From positions 62,001 to 126,000 of the forward strand of contig NZ_NPEG01000003.1 in the NCBI RefSeq assembly GCF_002812045.1: a stretch of 64,000 bases of DNA, given 5' to 3'. Positions 42,301-52,238 of the stretch are shown piece by piece (position 1 is the first letter of the stretch; every line of letters starts with the position of its first letter). A model generated the notes under the pieces. It did no database searches and was not told the origin of the DNA. It worked only from the letters and a program-made list of their open reading frames with translations. This DNA is from Leptospira haakeii (GTDB lineage Bacteria; Spirochaetota; Leptospiria; Leptospirales; Leptospiraceae). The translations under genes and the position numbers were made by a program.

Positions 42301-42816
42301 GATCTATACGTGCAGATGTTGGAAGAAGCAATCGCCAGAATCAAAGGAGAAGAAGTTAAAATTGAAGTTCGTACTGCTATCAATTTGGATTCTAACTTCT
42401 TCATACCTGAATCTTACATACCGGATACAAGACAGAAGATAGAATTTTATAAACGATTCGAAGGTGCAAGAGACCTGGACGAAATTGAAGAAGTCACCCA
42501 AGAAATGACGGACCGATTCGGAGAACCTCCGGAAGAGGCGAAAACTTTCTTAATGTTGGAGAAGATCAGGACCTTGGCGTCTGTTTTAGGTTTCGAATCC
42601 GTCTCCGAGTTAGGGGAGGAAATCCGACTAAAATTAGGAACACATTTCTTAGGCAGTTATGACAAAATCGTAAACTTGATTTCTGCTCGGATGGGTCTTA
42701 CCATGAATCCACGAGAACCGAATGTCCTAATATATGTTCCAGGGAAAGCCAACCAAAAGGACAAACTTGTGAAACTTGTGTACTTCTTAACGGAAATGTT
42801 ACCCGACAAAAAGTAA
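39379..42816 (+). CDS. mfd: Transcription-repair coupling factor Mfd
   Basis: 1145 residues, the size of E. coli Mfd (1148). Mfd removes RNA polymerase stalled at DNA damage and recruits nucleotide excision repair. Visible parts: an N-terminal UvrB-like region (FGEFSLKGGILDVFS), the RNA-polymerase-interaction/CarD-like domain (~475-555, DFVVHVNHGVGKFLKIERV), helicase motifs GDVGYGKTEVA (~630), DEEQRFG, TATPIPRTLHMA, and the TRG-type motif (QIRGRVGRSDRKAFAYLL), and a C-terminal autoinhibitory domain. No key motif is missing. It starts six bases after panC. Confidence 0.97.
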   Translation: MAKSVSTQSDWKKSLEDLFSSAKENSKISSVPNSVHSLLSSVIFESQKNSKIVISPTNTESEFLYRESLSYLEPDLVCYLPGQEVLPYEYMRYPGEMKRERIQALARILSGEKVLVFTSVSGFLKTLPEASALMERSLSVRLGQEIQPENLMRDLVRLGYHRVDMCQAFGEFSLKGGILDVFSSFSADPIRIDFFGDEVESIRTFDPETQRSLENLEEAFLLPADEFILTDSQKEQYRDLITKADKSLHLPEIPDDAGGTYYEELIPMVRENKGILSFFKSKPGLIFPDPNGAKERYSHLLREYDALYEKRSKEILCAPPSFLLRDKEESEILENLTGIKFTQLPPSKSEDLVCPLHQAPSFKGKIREVREKLGELKTEGGWKIILTSSFEAQTQRLLGLFESEGIRLLNQEASEPEPILLPNKSKEEVYLAVSEIRNGFSWEEEKLLFLSENDVFGREYKRKTRFKKQNSKAIQSFLDLKEGDFVVHVNHGVGKFLKIERVNAGGKERDFLKLEYYGGDTLFVPLDQISLVQRFVGGTERPRLDSLGKSTWKKTKDRVQKAVEGLAEDLVHMYSNRIKLQGYAFPPDTIYQEEFEAEFEYEETPDQIEAIEAVKKDLESTRPMDRLICGDVGYGKTEVAIRAAFKVAMAGKQILMLAPTTILALQHYNNMKKRFENYPITVELVSRLRTAAETRDVLKRFASGKVDMLIGTHAVLANSVQPKNLGLLIIDEEQRFGVNHKESIKKIKNLVDVLTLTATPIPRTLHMALTGIRELSIIATPPKNRQSVETYVIEEDEEVLRDAIRTELSREGQVFYLYNRVESIEQETKRLNEIVPEAAIGVLHGQMTEDEIEETLVDFYARKFDILVTTTIIESGIDIPNVNTLIVKRADLFGLSQLYQIRGRVGRSDRKAFAYLLLPKDRVVTEDAEKRLNTIYEYQELGSGFKVAMRDLEIRGAGNLLGKEQSGDIMEVGFDLYVQMLEEAIARIKGEEVKIEVRTAINLDSNFFIPESYIPDTRQKIEFYKRFEGARDLDEIEEVTQEMTDRFGEPPEEAKTFLMLEKIRTLASVLGFESVSELGEEIRLKLGTHFLGSYDKIVNLISARMGLTMNPREPNVLIYVPGKANQKDKLVKLVYFLTEMLPDKK

Positions 42817-42866
42817 TGGACGCCAGGCCCGGTTCTCCTATTTTTTGCGTAGGAATTCCAATACAG

Positions 42867-43607
42867 ATGAAACGGCTATATATATCCCTCACTTTACTCT
42901 TATCTTTTTTCTCTTTCGCAAATTGTGGAGACGGGACTCCGGTTATCGAGTCCATCGATGGCAATAAGATCACTACTGCAGGTTTTGAAAGTGCGTTTGA
43001 TACAGCTTTAGATACTTTAAGCCGTACTCAAAACATCGAAAAAAAGAATGTTATTAAATTTTTAACCGAAGAAGAAAGTAAAGTTCCTCAAAGCTTTCTT
43101 CAACTCAGAAACGAGTTCAGAAAAAGAAAGTTTTTCGATCGTTATCATGAGATGATGGTTGTTAAATCAGCCGCTGACAAAAGTGGCTTCAGCAAAAGAT
43201 CCGATATTAAAGAAATCTTAAAATTCCAAGAGATGCAGTTAATCTACGGAATGTATATTGCTGAGCAGATCGAATCTAGAATTAAGATCACCGAGCAAGA
43301 ATTAAACCAAGGCTGCCAAGAGCTTCGTACTAAATACAAACAAGCCGAGTCCTTAACTTTGGAGCAGTGTTATGACGCTGCAAGAGCTCAGATCAAAGGA
43401 AGAAAATCGGAAGAAGTTTATAAGTCTGTTCTAGATAGAATTAAAGAAACTGTCGCTATCAAACATAACGATAAGTTCGATCTTGAAAAATATCTAGATA
43501 AAGAATTTAGCTTCCCTGAATTGAGCAAGGAAGAGGCTCCTAAAGCCGAGGAGACCAAGGCACCGGAGGTTACTCCTCCTGCACCGGCTCCTGAAGCTAC
43601 TAAGTAA
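42867..43607 (+). CDS. Lipoprotein resembling the chaperone part of SurA/PpiC proteins
   Basis: 246 residues from ATG 42867, chosen because it gives a compact signal peptide MKRLYISLTLLLSFFSFANC (C20, Asn at -1); ATG 42816 would add 17 unlikely residues but overlaps the mfd stop. The mature protein is helical (FLQLRNEFRKRKFFDRYHEM, SRIKITEQELNQGCQEL, YKSVLDRIKETVA), like the N-terminal chaperone domain of SurA and PrsA-type foldases, but no parvulin isomerase domain follows. The tail is rich in Pro, Glu and Ala. It lies beside uppP and lptD, so a role in outer-membrane protein delivery is tempting but not shown. Confidence 0.7.
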   Translation: MKRLYISLTLLLSFFSFANCGDGTPVIESIDGNKITTAGFESAFDTALDTLSRTQNIEKKNVIKFLTEEESKVPQSFLQLRNEFRKRKFFDRYHEMMVVKSAADKSGFSKRSDIKEILKFQEMQLIYGMYIAEQIESRIKITEQELNQGCQELRTKYKQAESLTLEQCYDAARAQIKGRKSEEVYKSVLDRIKETVAIKHNDKFDLEKYLDKEFSFPELSKEEAPKAEETKAPEVTPPAPAPEATK

Positions 43608-43628
43608 AAAAAGAAATTTTTCAACGAT

Positions 43629-44474
43629 TTGAATTCATATCTAAACGCAATCTTCCGTAGCGTAATTGAAGCGATTACGGAATTCTTACCGGTGTCCTCC
43701 ACAGGACACCTTTTCTTATTTTCCTCCTTCTATCCTTTTTCAGAGGGAGCGGATTTCGACGACTTATTCGATATATTCATCCAAAGTGGAGCGATCCTAT
43801 CAGTGGTTGTTCTATATCGTGAAAAGTTCTTAGAGCAGGGAAGATCTGCAGTACGTTACTTTCTCCGCAAAGAAGAAAACAAGGAAGGATTCCTTTTCTT
43901 AACAAGAGTTACGATCGGATTTTTGCCTATTATGGCTGCTGGATTCCTATTCAGAGGATTTTTAGATAAGATCAAAGCAAGAGAAGATATCTTGGCGATC
44001 TTGGGAGGAGCTTGGCTTGTTGGGGGAATTTTGATCTTAGTCTCAGAGTTCTGGTTCCAAAAAAGAGAAAAGATCAAAACAAGTGAGCCTATCGGAACAA
44101 AGGATGCCATTCTAATCGGTATCTTCCAATGTTTAGCCCTGGTTCCTGGAGTTTCCAGATCGGGAGCTACGATCGTAACCGCCAGATTTTTAGGAAAGGA
44201 CACCAGAAGTTCTGCCGAGTTTTCATTTTTCGTTGCAGTTCCGGTTTTATTCTTAGCAGGAGCTTATAAATTATTCAAACATAGGGCAGTGTTAAATTGG
44301 GAGAATTTTCCGATCTTAAGTTTGGGATTTGTTCTTTCATTCTTACTTTGTTTTTTCGTGATCAAATGGTTCCTGAAATACTTACAGACCCATTCATTTA
44401 CCGGGTTTGGCTGGTATCGGATACTTCTTGGGATCTCAGTGCTTTCCCTCTACAAATTAGTGATGCAGGGCTGA
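43629..44474 (+). CDS. uppP: Undecaprenyl-diphosphatase
   Basis: 281 residues with about eight membrane helices. It regenerates the lipid carrier for peptidoglycan and O-antigen by removing a phosphate from undecaprenyl diphosphate. Signature motifs: [15 protein letters not shown] (residues ~16-30), which holds the family's Glu, Ser and His, and [18 protein letters not shown] start at 43629, a rather weak ribosome site upstream. Length matches BacA/UppP. It lies 21 bases after the lipoprotein gene and 29 before lptD, so envelope synthesis genes are gathered here. Confidence 0.95.
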   Translation: MNSYLNAIFRSVIEAITEFLPVSSTGHLFLFSSFYPFSEGADFDDLFDIFIQSGAILSVVVLYREKFLEQGRSAVRYFLRKEENKEGFLFLTRVTIGFLPIMAAGFLFRGFLDKIKAREDILAILGGAWLVGGILILVSEFWFQKREKIKTSEPIGTKDAILIGIFQCLALVPGVSRSGATIVTARFLGKDTRSSAEFSFFVAVPVLFLAGAYKLFKHRAVLNWENFPILSLGFVLSFLLCFFVIKWFLKYLQTHSFTGFGWYRILLGISVLSLYKLVMQG

Positions 44475-44503
44475 CCCGACACAATAGTGTGGCTTAGATC
44501 GGA

Positions 44504-47449
44504 ATGCGCCCCTGGATCCGAAATTGTCTATTTTTACTTTTTTTGCCCACCTTGCTATGGGGGCAGCCGGCCGACCTAGGCCCTAGGGGTTCTGCAGGCG
44601 AAACAAACTCCGAAGACGATACCCAAAGGTCAGTGGTTAAGACCAGAAACCGCCTTTTAAATAGATCCATCGAAGTCCTTAGCGAAAGAGAAGTGGATGA
44701 GCAGTTGGAAAACCTGGGTCTCTCTAGAGAAGGTTCCATCTACACTAGACGTAAACGATTAAAAGCCGCTTTAGGCGAGAAGGAAGACAATAAACCTGAT
44801 TTTGCCGCGTTAGCCGGAACATCTAAGAAAGATTTACCTATGGTAATCGAGAACGCCGCAGAAGGTGAACTCATGAGAGTGGACCAAACTAAAGGTGGAG
44901 TATTGGTCTTAAGAGGTAGAGTTCGTATCAAACTCAGATCAGGAAGTCTGGAAGCGGAAACAATATCCGTGGATTCGGATCGCGGAGAAGTGTATGCGGA
45001 AGGCGGGATCAAATTCGAGGATGGTCGCGCAAAGATCACTGGGGATAAATTCATCTATGACTATAGATTGGATAAAGGTGTGGTCTATAATACTAAAGGC
45101 ACTGTTGCCCCTGCATACTTCTTCGGGGAGAAGGTCAAAAAATTAGATGATAAACGTTACATGTTGGAGATGGGATACTTCACATCATGTAATGCTGAGA
45201 AGCCTCATTATTCTTTCAAAGTAGATAAGGTGGTGCTCTACCAGGATCGGACTGTTGTTGGAACTAACGTCAGATTCCAGGTAGGAGGTACAACAGTATT
45301 CTGGCTTCCTTTCTTCTATAATAATAATTTAGGAAACGGTTGGACCACTCAAGCAGGTAAGAATAATACCCAAGGTCTATTCCTCCAGAACTCATTGCAA
45401 TGGTCCACTATCCCTACCTGGTCTTGGACTCCTATGGGTTATAAGGCGCGTGCCGACTTCTACGAAAAAACGGGACAAGCCTTCCAGTTGGAAATGTGGA
45501 GGCAAAGTGTTAACCTAAACTATTTGATAGATATAGGTTTTGCAAATCATAAGGCATATCAGATCACTTCCGGTTTTGAGGATAGATTTGCAAATTACGG
45601 TCTAGGCACGAGTGCTGTAACCAACCAAGTGGATAAGGGAAATTATTGGGGAACTAATATCCCGAATATCGGAGAAGATAGAGATCCTTGGTGGAAGGGT
45701 AGAATATTCTTAAATTCTAAAATGAATAATACGGAGAAGGACGTTACTCGAAACCTTTCCGTCCAATATGAGAATTTTACAAACCGTTTATTCGAATACG
45801 AATACGGAAATAGATACCAGCCTAGCAATAGTTTACAGTCATTATATACTTTCAGAGACGTTCGTTACGGTTATGTGCGTAATAACTTAGAATGGAAATT
45901 GGATTATACTGAGAATAGGGGAGATCTTTCGGTTAATATCAATATGAAGAGAAATATGCTCTTCTATAACCTTTCTCCTTTTAACAAATCAGGTTATTTT
46001 CCTACAGTGGACGTTCTTCCTTCCGTTACTATCAAAAATAGTTCCGAAATCGCGAGACTTCCTTATTTTGAAACTCCAGTGTATTGGGATGTGTATTTAA
46101 CAAATACATTGATGAGATTCTACGGAGTTCCTACCCAAGAAAAATTGAAAATTCCTACCTCCGACGGAAGTTATGATAATCCGAACGGGGACTATAAGGA
46201 AAATCTTCTCAGGACACAGAACTTTTTACAAGGTGAGACTGGATTTAGGACTTCTATGAATTTGGGAAGTTATGTGTCCTTGGCTCCAAGTGTTTATTAC
46301 GGCGCTAAAAAACAGTCCGCTCAATTGCCTGCAGGAAATTCAGACACTGTTAATACAAACTTTACTTCCTTGGAAAGAAGTTTGGCAAGGGACAGTTACC
46401 AATATTTTAGAACAAATACCAATTTGAGGATTGGTGCTCCAATCTTATTCTTTAATACTACCTATCGTAAGCTCGAAGCAGAGAAGCCTGACCTACAAGA
46501 TCCTATCCTCATGAAAAACCGCCAACATGAGATGGAATTCTCTCTGGAAAGTTATGCTCTGGAGAATTTTGAAATTTCTCTTAGAACCATCCGAGACCTT
46601 AGGACTTTTTCGGATGAATACCAACCTCAACCTACAAGCCAGGAAAGATGGTATTATACTGTATTTCGTTTTGCAGGTTATATAGACTTCTTGGAAGGAT
46701 TCAGCAAAAGGAAACGGACACTTCTGGAAAGAAAAAGAAGTTTTTACACCGGGCTATTCTTTAATAACGATTTCGTGTATCATACACCTCTGCATCGTCC
46801 GTTATCCAATAACTTCACCTTATCTTATAAGATGGGCGGATTTAGACTTCCTTTCCTGAGATATATCCGTGAGTTGGAAGTGGGCGGGACCTGGTATCAT
46901 ATCTATTACGCTTCTATGATGGACAATTATAGGATTTATGCTAAGGCAAGCATTGATATCACAAGGGAATTCGGTTTTGAAGCGGAGATAGATTCTAGGG
47001 TGACTGAACCTTGGAGATATACGAACCAAACGGACAATTATTATTACCAAAGATATATTTTGAATACGGATCCTACTTCTCCATTCACTTCGATGAATAT
47101 GAACCCTACAAATCTAGGCCAGGATCTTATCAACGGTTCCGGAATCAACGGAACCCAAGCAAGACAGACTACTGCCATGAACGTCAACCGCGCAATGGCA
47201 GTCTTAAAATATAATCTACACACTATGAATTTCAGATTAGGTCTAAGTAGTGATCTTAGATCCGTGCCTGGGGGAACTACTGGAGCAAGTCAGGTGACTT
47301 TTTACGACCAATCCATATTCTTCTCCATATCTTTGACGGATTTCAGTTTAGGTCAGGAAGATTCTGCCCAACTTTCCAGGATCCGTTTGTTCAGATTTAG
47401 AAAACGTCCTCTTAGGACAGGTTATACGGAAGGAGTCGAATCGGAATAA
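44504..47449 (+). CDS. lptD: LPS-assembly outer membrane protein LptD
   Basis: 981 residues. A signal peptide (to ~20) is followed by an unusual N-terminal stretch of ~85 residues, an OstA/LptA-like jellyroll (~125-250; [38 protein letters not shown]), the [16 protein letters not shown] motif typical of LptD, and a long beta-barrel region (~270-980) rich in aromatic and charged residues. LptD places LPS in the outer leaflet. The N-terminal part (59-90: [15 protein letters not shown] ... RKRLKAAL) follows the SAP-motif pattern. The C-terminus is EGVESE, not the usual aromatic-ending strand. It is followed one base later by the sugar transferase gene. Confidence 0.9.
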   Translation: MRPWIRNCLFLLFLPTLLWGQPADLGPRGSAGETNSEDDTQRSVVKTRNRLLNRSIEVLSEREVDEQLENLGLSREGSIYTRRKRLKAALGEKEDNKPDFAALAGTSKKDLPMVIENAAEGELMRVDQTKGGVLVLRGRVRIKLRSGSLEAETISVDSDRGEVYAEGGIKFEDGRAKITGDKFIYDYRLDKGVVYNTKGTVAPAYFFGEKVKKLDDKRYMLEMGYFTSCNAEKPHYSFKVDKVVLYQDRTVVGTNVRFQVGGTTVFWLPFFYNNNLGNGWTTQAGKNNTQGLFLQNSLQWSTIPTWSWTPMGYKARADFYEKTGQAFQLEMWRQSVNLNYLIDIGFANHKAYQITSGFEDRFANYGLGTSAVTNQVDKGNYWGTNIPNIGEDRDPWWKGRIFLNSKMNNTEKDVTRNLSVQYENFTNRLFEYEYGNRYQPSNSLQSLYTFRDVRYGYVRNNLEWKLDYTENRGDLSVNINMKRNMLFYNLSPFNKSGYFPTVDVLPSVTIKNSSEIARLPYFETPVYWDVYLTNTLMRFYGVPTQEKLKIPTSDGSYDNPNGDYKENLLRTQNFLQGETGFRTSMNLGSYVSLAPSVYYGAKKQSAQLPAGNSDTVNTNFTSLERSLARDSYQYFRTNTNLRIGAPILFFNTTYRKLEAEKPDLQDPILMKNRQHEMEFSLESYALENFEISLRTIRDLRTFSDEYQPQPTSQERWYYTVFRFAGYIDFLEGFSKRKRTLLERKRSFYTGLFFNNDFVYHTPLHRPLSNNFTLSYKMGGFRLPFLRYIRELEVGGTWYHIYYASMMDNYRIYAKASIDITREFGFEAEIDSRVTEPWRYTNQTDNYYYQRYILNTDPTSPFTSMNMNPTNLGQDLINGSGINGTQARQTTAMNVNRAMAVLKYNLHTMNFRLGLSSDLRSVPGGTTGASQVTFYDQSIFFSISLTDFSLGQEDSAQLSRIRLFRFRKRPLRTGYTEGVESE

Positions 47450-47450
47450 T

Positions 47451-48866
47451 ATGCTGAAAGAAAGAAGCCAAACTTTTAAATTATTATTCGTCTTCTTGGA
47501 CTTGATCTTCTCATTGGGAAGTTGTGTATTCGCTTTCCTTCTTCGTTTTTATATAGGAGATCCGACAGGAGTAGATAGATCTTATATCGATCTAGAAAGT
47601 TATTTTATCCTAGGCTCCGTTCTTTCCGTTTCACAAGTAATCGTTTTCTTATTCATAGATCTTTATCATCCAAGAAGAGGATTATCCTTTTTAGATGAGT
47701 TCCTTGCAATTTTCGGAGGAGTATTCTTAAATTTACTCTTCGTATTATCCATGTTATTCTTCTTCCGAGGTGATTTCGGAAGCGAAAGATTCTCTCGTTC
47801 CTTCATTTTGGTTTTTGCTGGGACAAATATTTTTTCTATCGGGCTTCTTCATCTTCTTGCTCGTCAATTCTTAAGGTATCTTAGAAGTAAAGGATACAAT
47901 TTACGCAGAGTCCTTGTGATCGGAACAAGAGAAACCGCGGCTCGTTTTGCGGATTCGGTGCAAAGACATCAAATCTACGGATACCAAATTATCGGCTATG
48001 TAAGCTCCGGAAATTCCAAGGCAATCCGAAAGGATATGGTACTTGTTGGAAAGACTGATAAGATAGAAAAAGTTTTATCCGAGATCAAACCTGATCTGGT
48101 TGTTTATGCTTTGAATAATGCAGAAGGTGATTGTCTGGAAACCGTTTTGGATGCATGCGATACGGAAGGTATCGACTTAAAAGTAATTCCCGGTTTCCAA
48201 GAATTTATCAAGGCAAAAGGAAGAGTCGACGAGATGGATGGTCTTCCTGTTATTTCCATTCGAAACATTCCTGTTCGCCTGGGTTATAACCGAGTTATCA
48301 AAAGAAGTTTTGATATTCTATTTTCTCTTTTTTTCATCACTCTTTTTTCGCCTGTATTTTTGATCATTGCTCTACTGATCAAATTAACTTCCAGAGGGCC
48401 TGTATTCTATCACCAGGAAAGGGTGGGGCTGGACAATAAAAGTTTCAAGATGCTCAAGTTCAGGAGTATGGTTGTCCAAACTAAGTCCCAGTCGGAGACC
48501 ACCTGGACTGTCCAAAATGATCCCAGAGTTACCGGGATTGGTAAGATCTTACGTAAGACCTCCCTTGACGAAATACCTCAGTTTTTTAATGTGCTTTTAG
48601 GAGATATGTCCGTAGTGGGTCCAAGGCCCGAAAGACCTCATTTTGTCGAAAAATTCAAAACGGATCATAGACATTATATGAGAAGGCATGCGGTTAAGGC
48701 TGGGATTACCGGTCTTGCGCAAGTGCAAGGTCTAAGAGGAGACACTTCTATCGATGATCGGATAGATGCGGATATCTACTATATAGAAAACTGGTCTCTT
48801 TGGTTGGATATTAAAATCATCCTGCTTACACCTTTAAAAGGTGTAATGGATAAGAACGCCTATTAA
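47451..48866 (+). CDS. Undecaprenyl-phosphate sugar phosphotransferase (polyprenyl glycosylphosphotransferase)
   Basis: 471 residues. Four to five N-terminal membrane helices (~10-140) are followed by a Rossmann-like region ([17 protein letters not shown]), another membrane segment ([19 protein letters not shown]) and the bacterial sugar-transferase domain (~285-470): [28 protein letters not shown] and [14 protein letters not shown]. This is the WcaJ/WbaP-type enzyme that loads the first sugar phosphate onto undecaprenyl phosphate for polysaccharide or O-antigen synthesis. It starts one base after lptD and is 22 bases before gatC. The sugar is unknown. Its neighbour uppP recycles the same lipid carrier. 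Confidence 0.92.
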   Translation: MLKERSQTFKLLFVFLDLIFSLGSCVFAFLLRFYIGDPTGVDRSYIDLESYFILGSVLSVSQVIVFLFIDLYHPRRGLSFLDEFLAIFGGVFLNLLFVLSMLFFFRGDFGSERFSRSFILVFAGTNIFSIGLLHLLARQFLRYLRSKGYNLRRVLVIGTRETAARFADSVQRHQIYGYQIIGYVSSGNSKAIRKDMVLVGKTDKIEKVLSEIKPDLVVYALNNAEGDCLETVLDACDTEGIDLKVIPGFQEFIKAKGRVDEMDGLPVISIRNIPVRLGYNRVIKRSFDILFSLFFITLFSPVFLIIALLIKLTSRGPVFYHQERVGLDNKSFKMLKFRSMVVQTKSQSETTWTVQNDPRVTGIGKILRKTSLDEIPQFFNVLLGDMSVVGPRPERPHFVEKFKTDHRHYMRRHAVKAGITGLAQVQGLRGDTSIDDRIDADIYYIENWSLWLDIKIILLTPLKGVMDKNAY

Positions 48867-48888
48867 GGGAAAAAGGAGAACGAAGGCC

Positions 48889-49179
48889 GTGAACCTAAAC
48901 GAAGAATCCCTTCAAAAAATCGCAGAGTTATCTAGGCTCAAAATTGATCCTAAGGATATCCAAAACTTCCTTACGGATTTTAATAAAGTGCTGAATTATG
49001 TGGATACGATCACCGAGTTAAATGTGAGTTCCGTATCCGATGAGGACTTATATCCGAACGAAGGAAATTCAGTTCGCCCGGATAAGGCAAACGAAGGTTT
49101 GAGTCGTTCTCAAATAGAATCTTTCGCACCTAGTTTCCAAAATGGATACTTCGTAGTTCCAAAGGTGATCGAAACATGA
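48889..49179 (+). CDS. gatC: Aspartyl/glutamyl-tRNA amidotransferase subunit C
   Basis: 96 residues, with the GatC pattern [18 protein letters not shown] at the N-terminus and [17 protein letters not shown] before the end. GatC holds the GatA and GatB subunits together in the complex that converts Glu-tRNA(Gln) or Asp-tRNA(Asn) to the amide. GTG start at 48889 after AAAAGGAGA. It overlaps gatA by four bases (ATGA). gatB is not in the window. The presence of asnS at 57590 shows that Asn-tRNA can also be made directly. Confidence 0.94.
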   Translation: MNLNEESLQKIAELSRLKIDPKDIQNFLTDFNKVLNYVDTITELNVSSVSDEDLYPNEGNSVRPDKANEGLSRSQIESFAPSFQNGYFVVPKVIET

Positions 49180-50636
49180 AAGAACTTTGGAAATTAAAAT
49201 ATTCTGATATTAAAAAAGGTTTAAATTCGGGGGAGTTTACTCCTACCGAATTGGCCCAATCCCTGATCTCTCGTATAGAAGCAGAGGATTCTAAAATTAA
49301 GGCATTTCTTTCTTGGGAAAAGGAAAGTATCCTAAAGGCTGCTTCTGAAAGTACTGAAAGAAGAAAATCAGGCAAACCTCTCTCCGAGTTTGATGGAATT
49401 CCTATCGGAGTGAAGGACAATATTTGTATTGAAAATACGATTACTTCCTGCGCTTCTAAAATTTTAGAAAACTATCGTTCTCCATTTCACGCGACTGCTA
49501 TTGAAAAACTTTTAGCAAAAGGTTTCGTTCTGATCCCAAGAGCGAATATGGATGAGTTTGCAATGGGTTCTTCCACAGAGAATTCAGCTTACCAGGTCAC
49601 AAAAAACCCATTTGACACTGCAAGAATCCCAGGTGGGTCTTCCGGTGGGTCTGCAGCCGCGGTTGCTGCTTCTTTTGTTCCTGTTGCATTAGGTTCCGAT
49701 ACAGGTGGATCCGTTAGACAGCCTGCATCTCTATGCGGGATCTATGGTTTAAAACCTACTTATGGAACTGTTTCCAGATATGGTCTTGTAGCATATGCAT
49801 CTAGCTTGGATCAGATCGGTCCATTGTCTAAGGACATAGACGGTATCATAGATGTGTATTCAGTGATCTCAGGAAAAGACCAAAGGGATGCTACTTCTAA
49901 AAATATTCCTGCATTCGATCCTTCTAAGGTAAAAGAACTTCCTTGGAAAGGTTTGAAAATAGGTAAGATGAAGATTACTTCCGAAATAGAACCTGATATT
50001 GCAAAAGCATATGAGTCTCTTTTAACGGAATTAGAATCCAAAGGTGCTCAGCTTGTAGATCTGGATTTTTCACTTCTTTCTAATTCAATTCCTATCTATT
50101 ATATTATCGCTACCGCAGAATGTTCCTCTAATCTTTCGAGATTTGATGGGATCCGTTTCGGACAAAGAAAAGACCCGAGCGGTAAACTAGAGGATCTATA
50201 TGTAACAAGCAGAAGTGAAGGTTTCGGAAAAGAAGTCCAGAGACGTATTCTTCTCGGAACATTCTCCTTATCTGCTGGATACTATGACGCGTATTACGGA
50301 AGAGCTCAGAAAGCTCGGGTTTTGATCAAAAAAGAATATGAAGGTTATTTTTCCAAAGTGGATCTGATCCTTCAGCCTACTTCTCCTACTACCGCGTTCA
50401 AGGTAGGAGAAAAAACTTCTGATCCGATCCAAATGTATAAGGCGGATATTCTTACTACTTCTGTGAACTTAGCCGGAGTTCCTGCAATGTCTGTTCCAAT
50501 CGGAAAAGATTCGAAAGGACTTCCGATCGGTTTGCAGATCACAGCTCCTGCTTTACACGAAGATAAAATATTCGGTTTTGCTAAAATGATCTCTGACTGG
50601 GCTTCTAAAGTAGAATTGCCTGAAACGATCAAATGA
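49176..50636 (+). CDS. gatA: Aspartyl/glutamyl-tRNA amidotransferase subunit A
   Basis: 486 residues, amidase-signature family. The Ser-cisSer-Lys triad lies in GVKDN (Lys), [13 protein letters not shown] (cis-Ser) and [13 protein letters not shown] (nucleophile Ser). It releases ammonia from glutamine and passes it to the GatB active site. Length is normal (~485). It overlaps gatC at its start (ATGA) and hisF at its end by four bases (50633-50636), so its expression is coupled to both. The strongly conserved stretch [17 protein letters not shown] is present. Confidence 0.97.
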   Translation: MKELWKLKYSDIKKGLNSGEFTPTELAQSLISRIEAEDSKIKAFLSWEKESILKAASESTERRKSGKPLSEFDGIPIGVKDNICIENTITSCASKILENYRSPFHATAIEKLLAKGFVLIPRANMDEFAMGSSTENSAYQVTKNPFDTARIPGGSSGGSAAAVAASFVPVALGSDTGGSVRQPASLCGIYGLKPTYGTVSRYGLVAYASSLDQIGPLSKDIDGIIDVYSVISGKDQRDATSKNIPAFDPSKVKELPWKGLKIGKMKITSEIEPDIAKAYESLLTELESKGAQLVDLDFSLLSNSIPIYYIIATAECSSNLSRFDGIRFGQRKDPSGKLEDLYVTSRSEGFGKEVQRRILLGTFSLSAGYYDAYYGRAQKARVLIKKEYEGYFSKVDLILQPTSPTTAFKVGEKTSDPIQMYKADILTTSVNLAGVPAMSVPIGKDSKGLPIGLQITAPALHEDKIFGFAKMISDWASKVELPETIK

Positions 50637-51400
50637 GTGAGCTCGCCGCGAGAATTATTCCCTGCCTGGATATTAAAGATGGCAGGGTAGTTAAAGGAGT
50701 AAATTTCGTAAACCTTGTGGATGCGGGGGATCCCGTAGAGTCGGCAGTGGTTTACGAAAAAAATCTCGCGGACGAGTTATGCTTTTTGGATATCACGGCT
50801 TCTAGTGACAAAAGAGATATCCTCATCCATTTGGTAGAAGCTGTTGCAGAAAGGATATTTATCCCTTTCACTGTAGGTGGCGGAATTCGCACTTTGGATG
50901 ATGTGAAAGCGGTTTTGGAAAAGGGAGCAGATAAGGTTTCCATCAATACTGCCGCTTTTCAAAATCCGGACCTTCTTCGTGCCGCTGCGGAAATTTATGG
51001 CTCCCAATGTATCGTATGCGCAGTGGATGTAAAATTCCATCCTGACAGACAAAGATACGAAGTATTTCTTCATGGCGGAAGAACCGAGACAGGAAGAGAC
51101 GCATTAGATTGGGGGAAAGAAGCCCAGGAAAGAGGCGCAGGAGAAATCCTGCTTACTTCGATGGATCGTGACGGAACTAAAAAGGGTTTCGATATCCAAC
51201 TTCTAAAATCGTTTTCTTCTAATTTAGAAATCCCTATTATTGCAAGCGGCGGCGCAGGCAATCCTGAACATATGGTAGAAGCTATACTAAGGGGAAAAGC
51301 AGATGCAGTACTTGCCGCATCCATTTTTCATTTTGGAGAATTTACTATCAGAGAGACTAAAGAAAATATGCAGGAAATGGGGATTAAGGTCAGACTCTAA
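50633..51400 (+). CDS. hisF: Imidazole glycerol phosphate synthase cyclase subunit HisF
   Basis: 255 residues, a TIM barrel. It uses ammonia from its partner HisH to make imidazole glycerol phosphate and AICAR in histidine synthesis. The catalytic Asp of [18 protein letters not shown] (D13 here) and the second Asp in CAVDVKF are present, with [11 protein letters not shown] and the phosphate-binding IIASGGAG. Length is typical. It overlaps gatA and closes the ten-gene run that began with hisD. hisH is not in the window. Confidence 0.97.
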   Translation: MSELAARIIPCLDIKDGRVVKGVNFVNLVDAGDPVESAVVYEKNLADELCFLDITASSDKRDILIHLVEAVAERIFIPFTVGGGIRTLDDVKAVLEKGADKVSINTAAFQNPDLLRAAAEIYGSQCIVCAVDVKFHPDRQRYEVFLHGGRTETGRDALDWGKEAQERGAGEILLTSMDRDGTKKGFDIQLLKSFSSNLEIPIIASGGAGNPEHMVEAILRGKADAVLAASIFHFGEFTIRETKENMQEMGIKVRL

Positions 51401-51505
51401 TCCCTTTAATGGATAAGTAGCATTCAAATTTTCTCCATAAAAAGTTCTTTGGAGAATCCTTAAAATAAGTTGAAATAAATTCTATTTAATTCAAGTCTCC
51501 TTTTA

Positions 51506-52150
51506 ATGAAATTTAAATTTGCGACTATTACGTTAGTTTTTCTCCTATCTTTCTTGGGTTGTTCTTCCCTTTCTACCAAGGCTCCGTTTTATAATTCTCC
51601 GGCTCAAAAAAATTCCAGTACTGAATGGAAACTGGAATTAGTCGATCTTGGTTTTTATAGAAAAGTTGGGGAAGATTGGTGGGGAGAAGATTTCTACATT
51701 GCTACTTTTAAAGCTACAAACCTGATGCAAAAGACAAGTTATTTTGAATTATGTGGAAGTAAGTTAGAAGATTATTATAAAAGCAAGAAGCCCGAAATGA
51801 GTGCTGACGAACTAAAAAGTCTGATACGTAGATTTTCCGAAATGCGTCTTCTTGTGCAAATCGATGATACAAGTCTTTGGCCAAAAAATGTTTACGGTTC
51901 CAAGCCAGTATTTCCAAAAATTCAAAATGAACCGAAACCTATTTTTGCAGCTGCGATGACCGGTTGTCAATACGGCATTCCAATGTCTAGAGATACAGAT
52001 AAAGGTAGAACAGGCACAGAAAGAATTCTTCCTGGAGAGAGTGGAACTGTAAAAGCGATTTATTCTATTCCCAAAGGATCAAAATTTATCCGATTTGAAC
52101 AGACGAATTTTTATCAAGGAAATCTAGAACCTTTGAATATCCAAAATTAG
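51506..52150 (+). CDS. Lipoprotein of unknown function
   Basis: 214 residues. A signal peptide ends in a clear lipobox LSFLGC (C19, followed by Ser-Ser). The mature part is mostly strand-like and aromatic (VDLGFYRKVGEDWWGEDFYIATFKA), with three more Cys residues that could form a disulfide. No domain is recognised; the pattern of a compact beta-sandwich is plausible. It has its own upstream region of ~105 bases after hisF and converges with the lipase gene through a shared hairpin. Confidence 0.68.
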   Translation: MKFKFATITLVFLLSFLGCSSLSTKAPFYNSPAQKNSSTEWKLELVDLGFYRKVGEDWWGEDFYIATFKATNLMQKTSYFELCGSKLEDYYKSKKPEMSADELKSLIRRFSEMRLLVQIDDTSLWPKNVYGSKPVFPKIQNEPKPIFAAAMTGCQYGIPMSRDTDKGRTGTERILPGESGTVKAIYSIPKGSKFIRFEQTNFYQGNLEPLNIQN

Positions 52151-52166
52151 TATTCTTTATTCGAAA

Positions 52167-52208
52167 GTTGGCGGTTAGATAGATTTTATTATTAGTCTAA
52201 CTGCCAAC
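52167..52208. terminator. Bidirectional terminator hairpin between convergent genes
   Basis: GTTGGCGGTTAGA (52167-52179) pairs with TCTAACTGCCAAC (52196-52208), a 13-bp stem with one G-U wobble and a 16-base T-rich loop. It lies 16 bases after the lipoprotein stop and 30 bases beyond the lipase stop, so it can serve both. No long T-run follows on either strand. Confidence 0.6.
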
Positions 52209-52238
52209 CTGTTTCTACGAGTTTGAAACAGTTATTTT

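Noticed and set aside
42816..42866. Longer start for the SurA-like lipoprotein
   Set aside because: It adds 17 residues that break the signal peptide, whereas ATG 42867 gives a normal lipoprotein leader.
51431..51456. Inverted repeat TTCTCC/GGAGAA after hisF
   Set aside because: The stem is only six bases with a 14-base loop and no T-run, so I do not call it a terminator.
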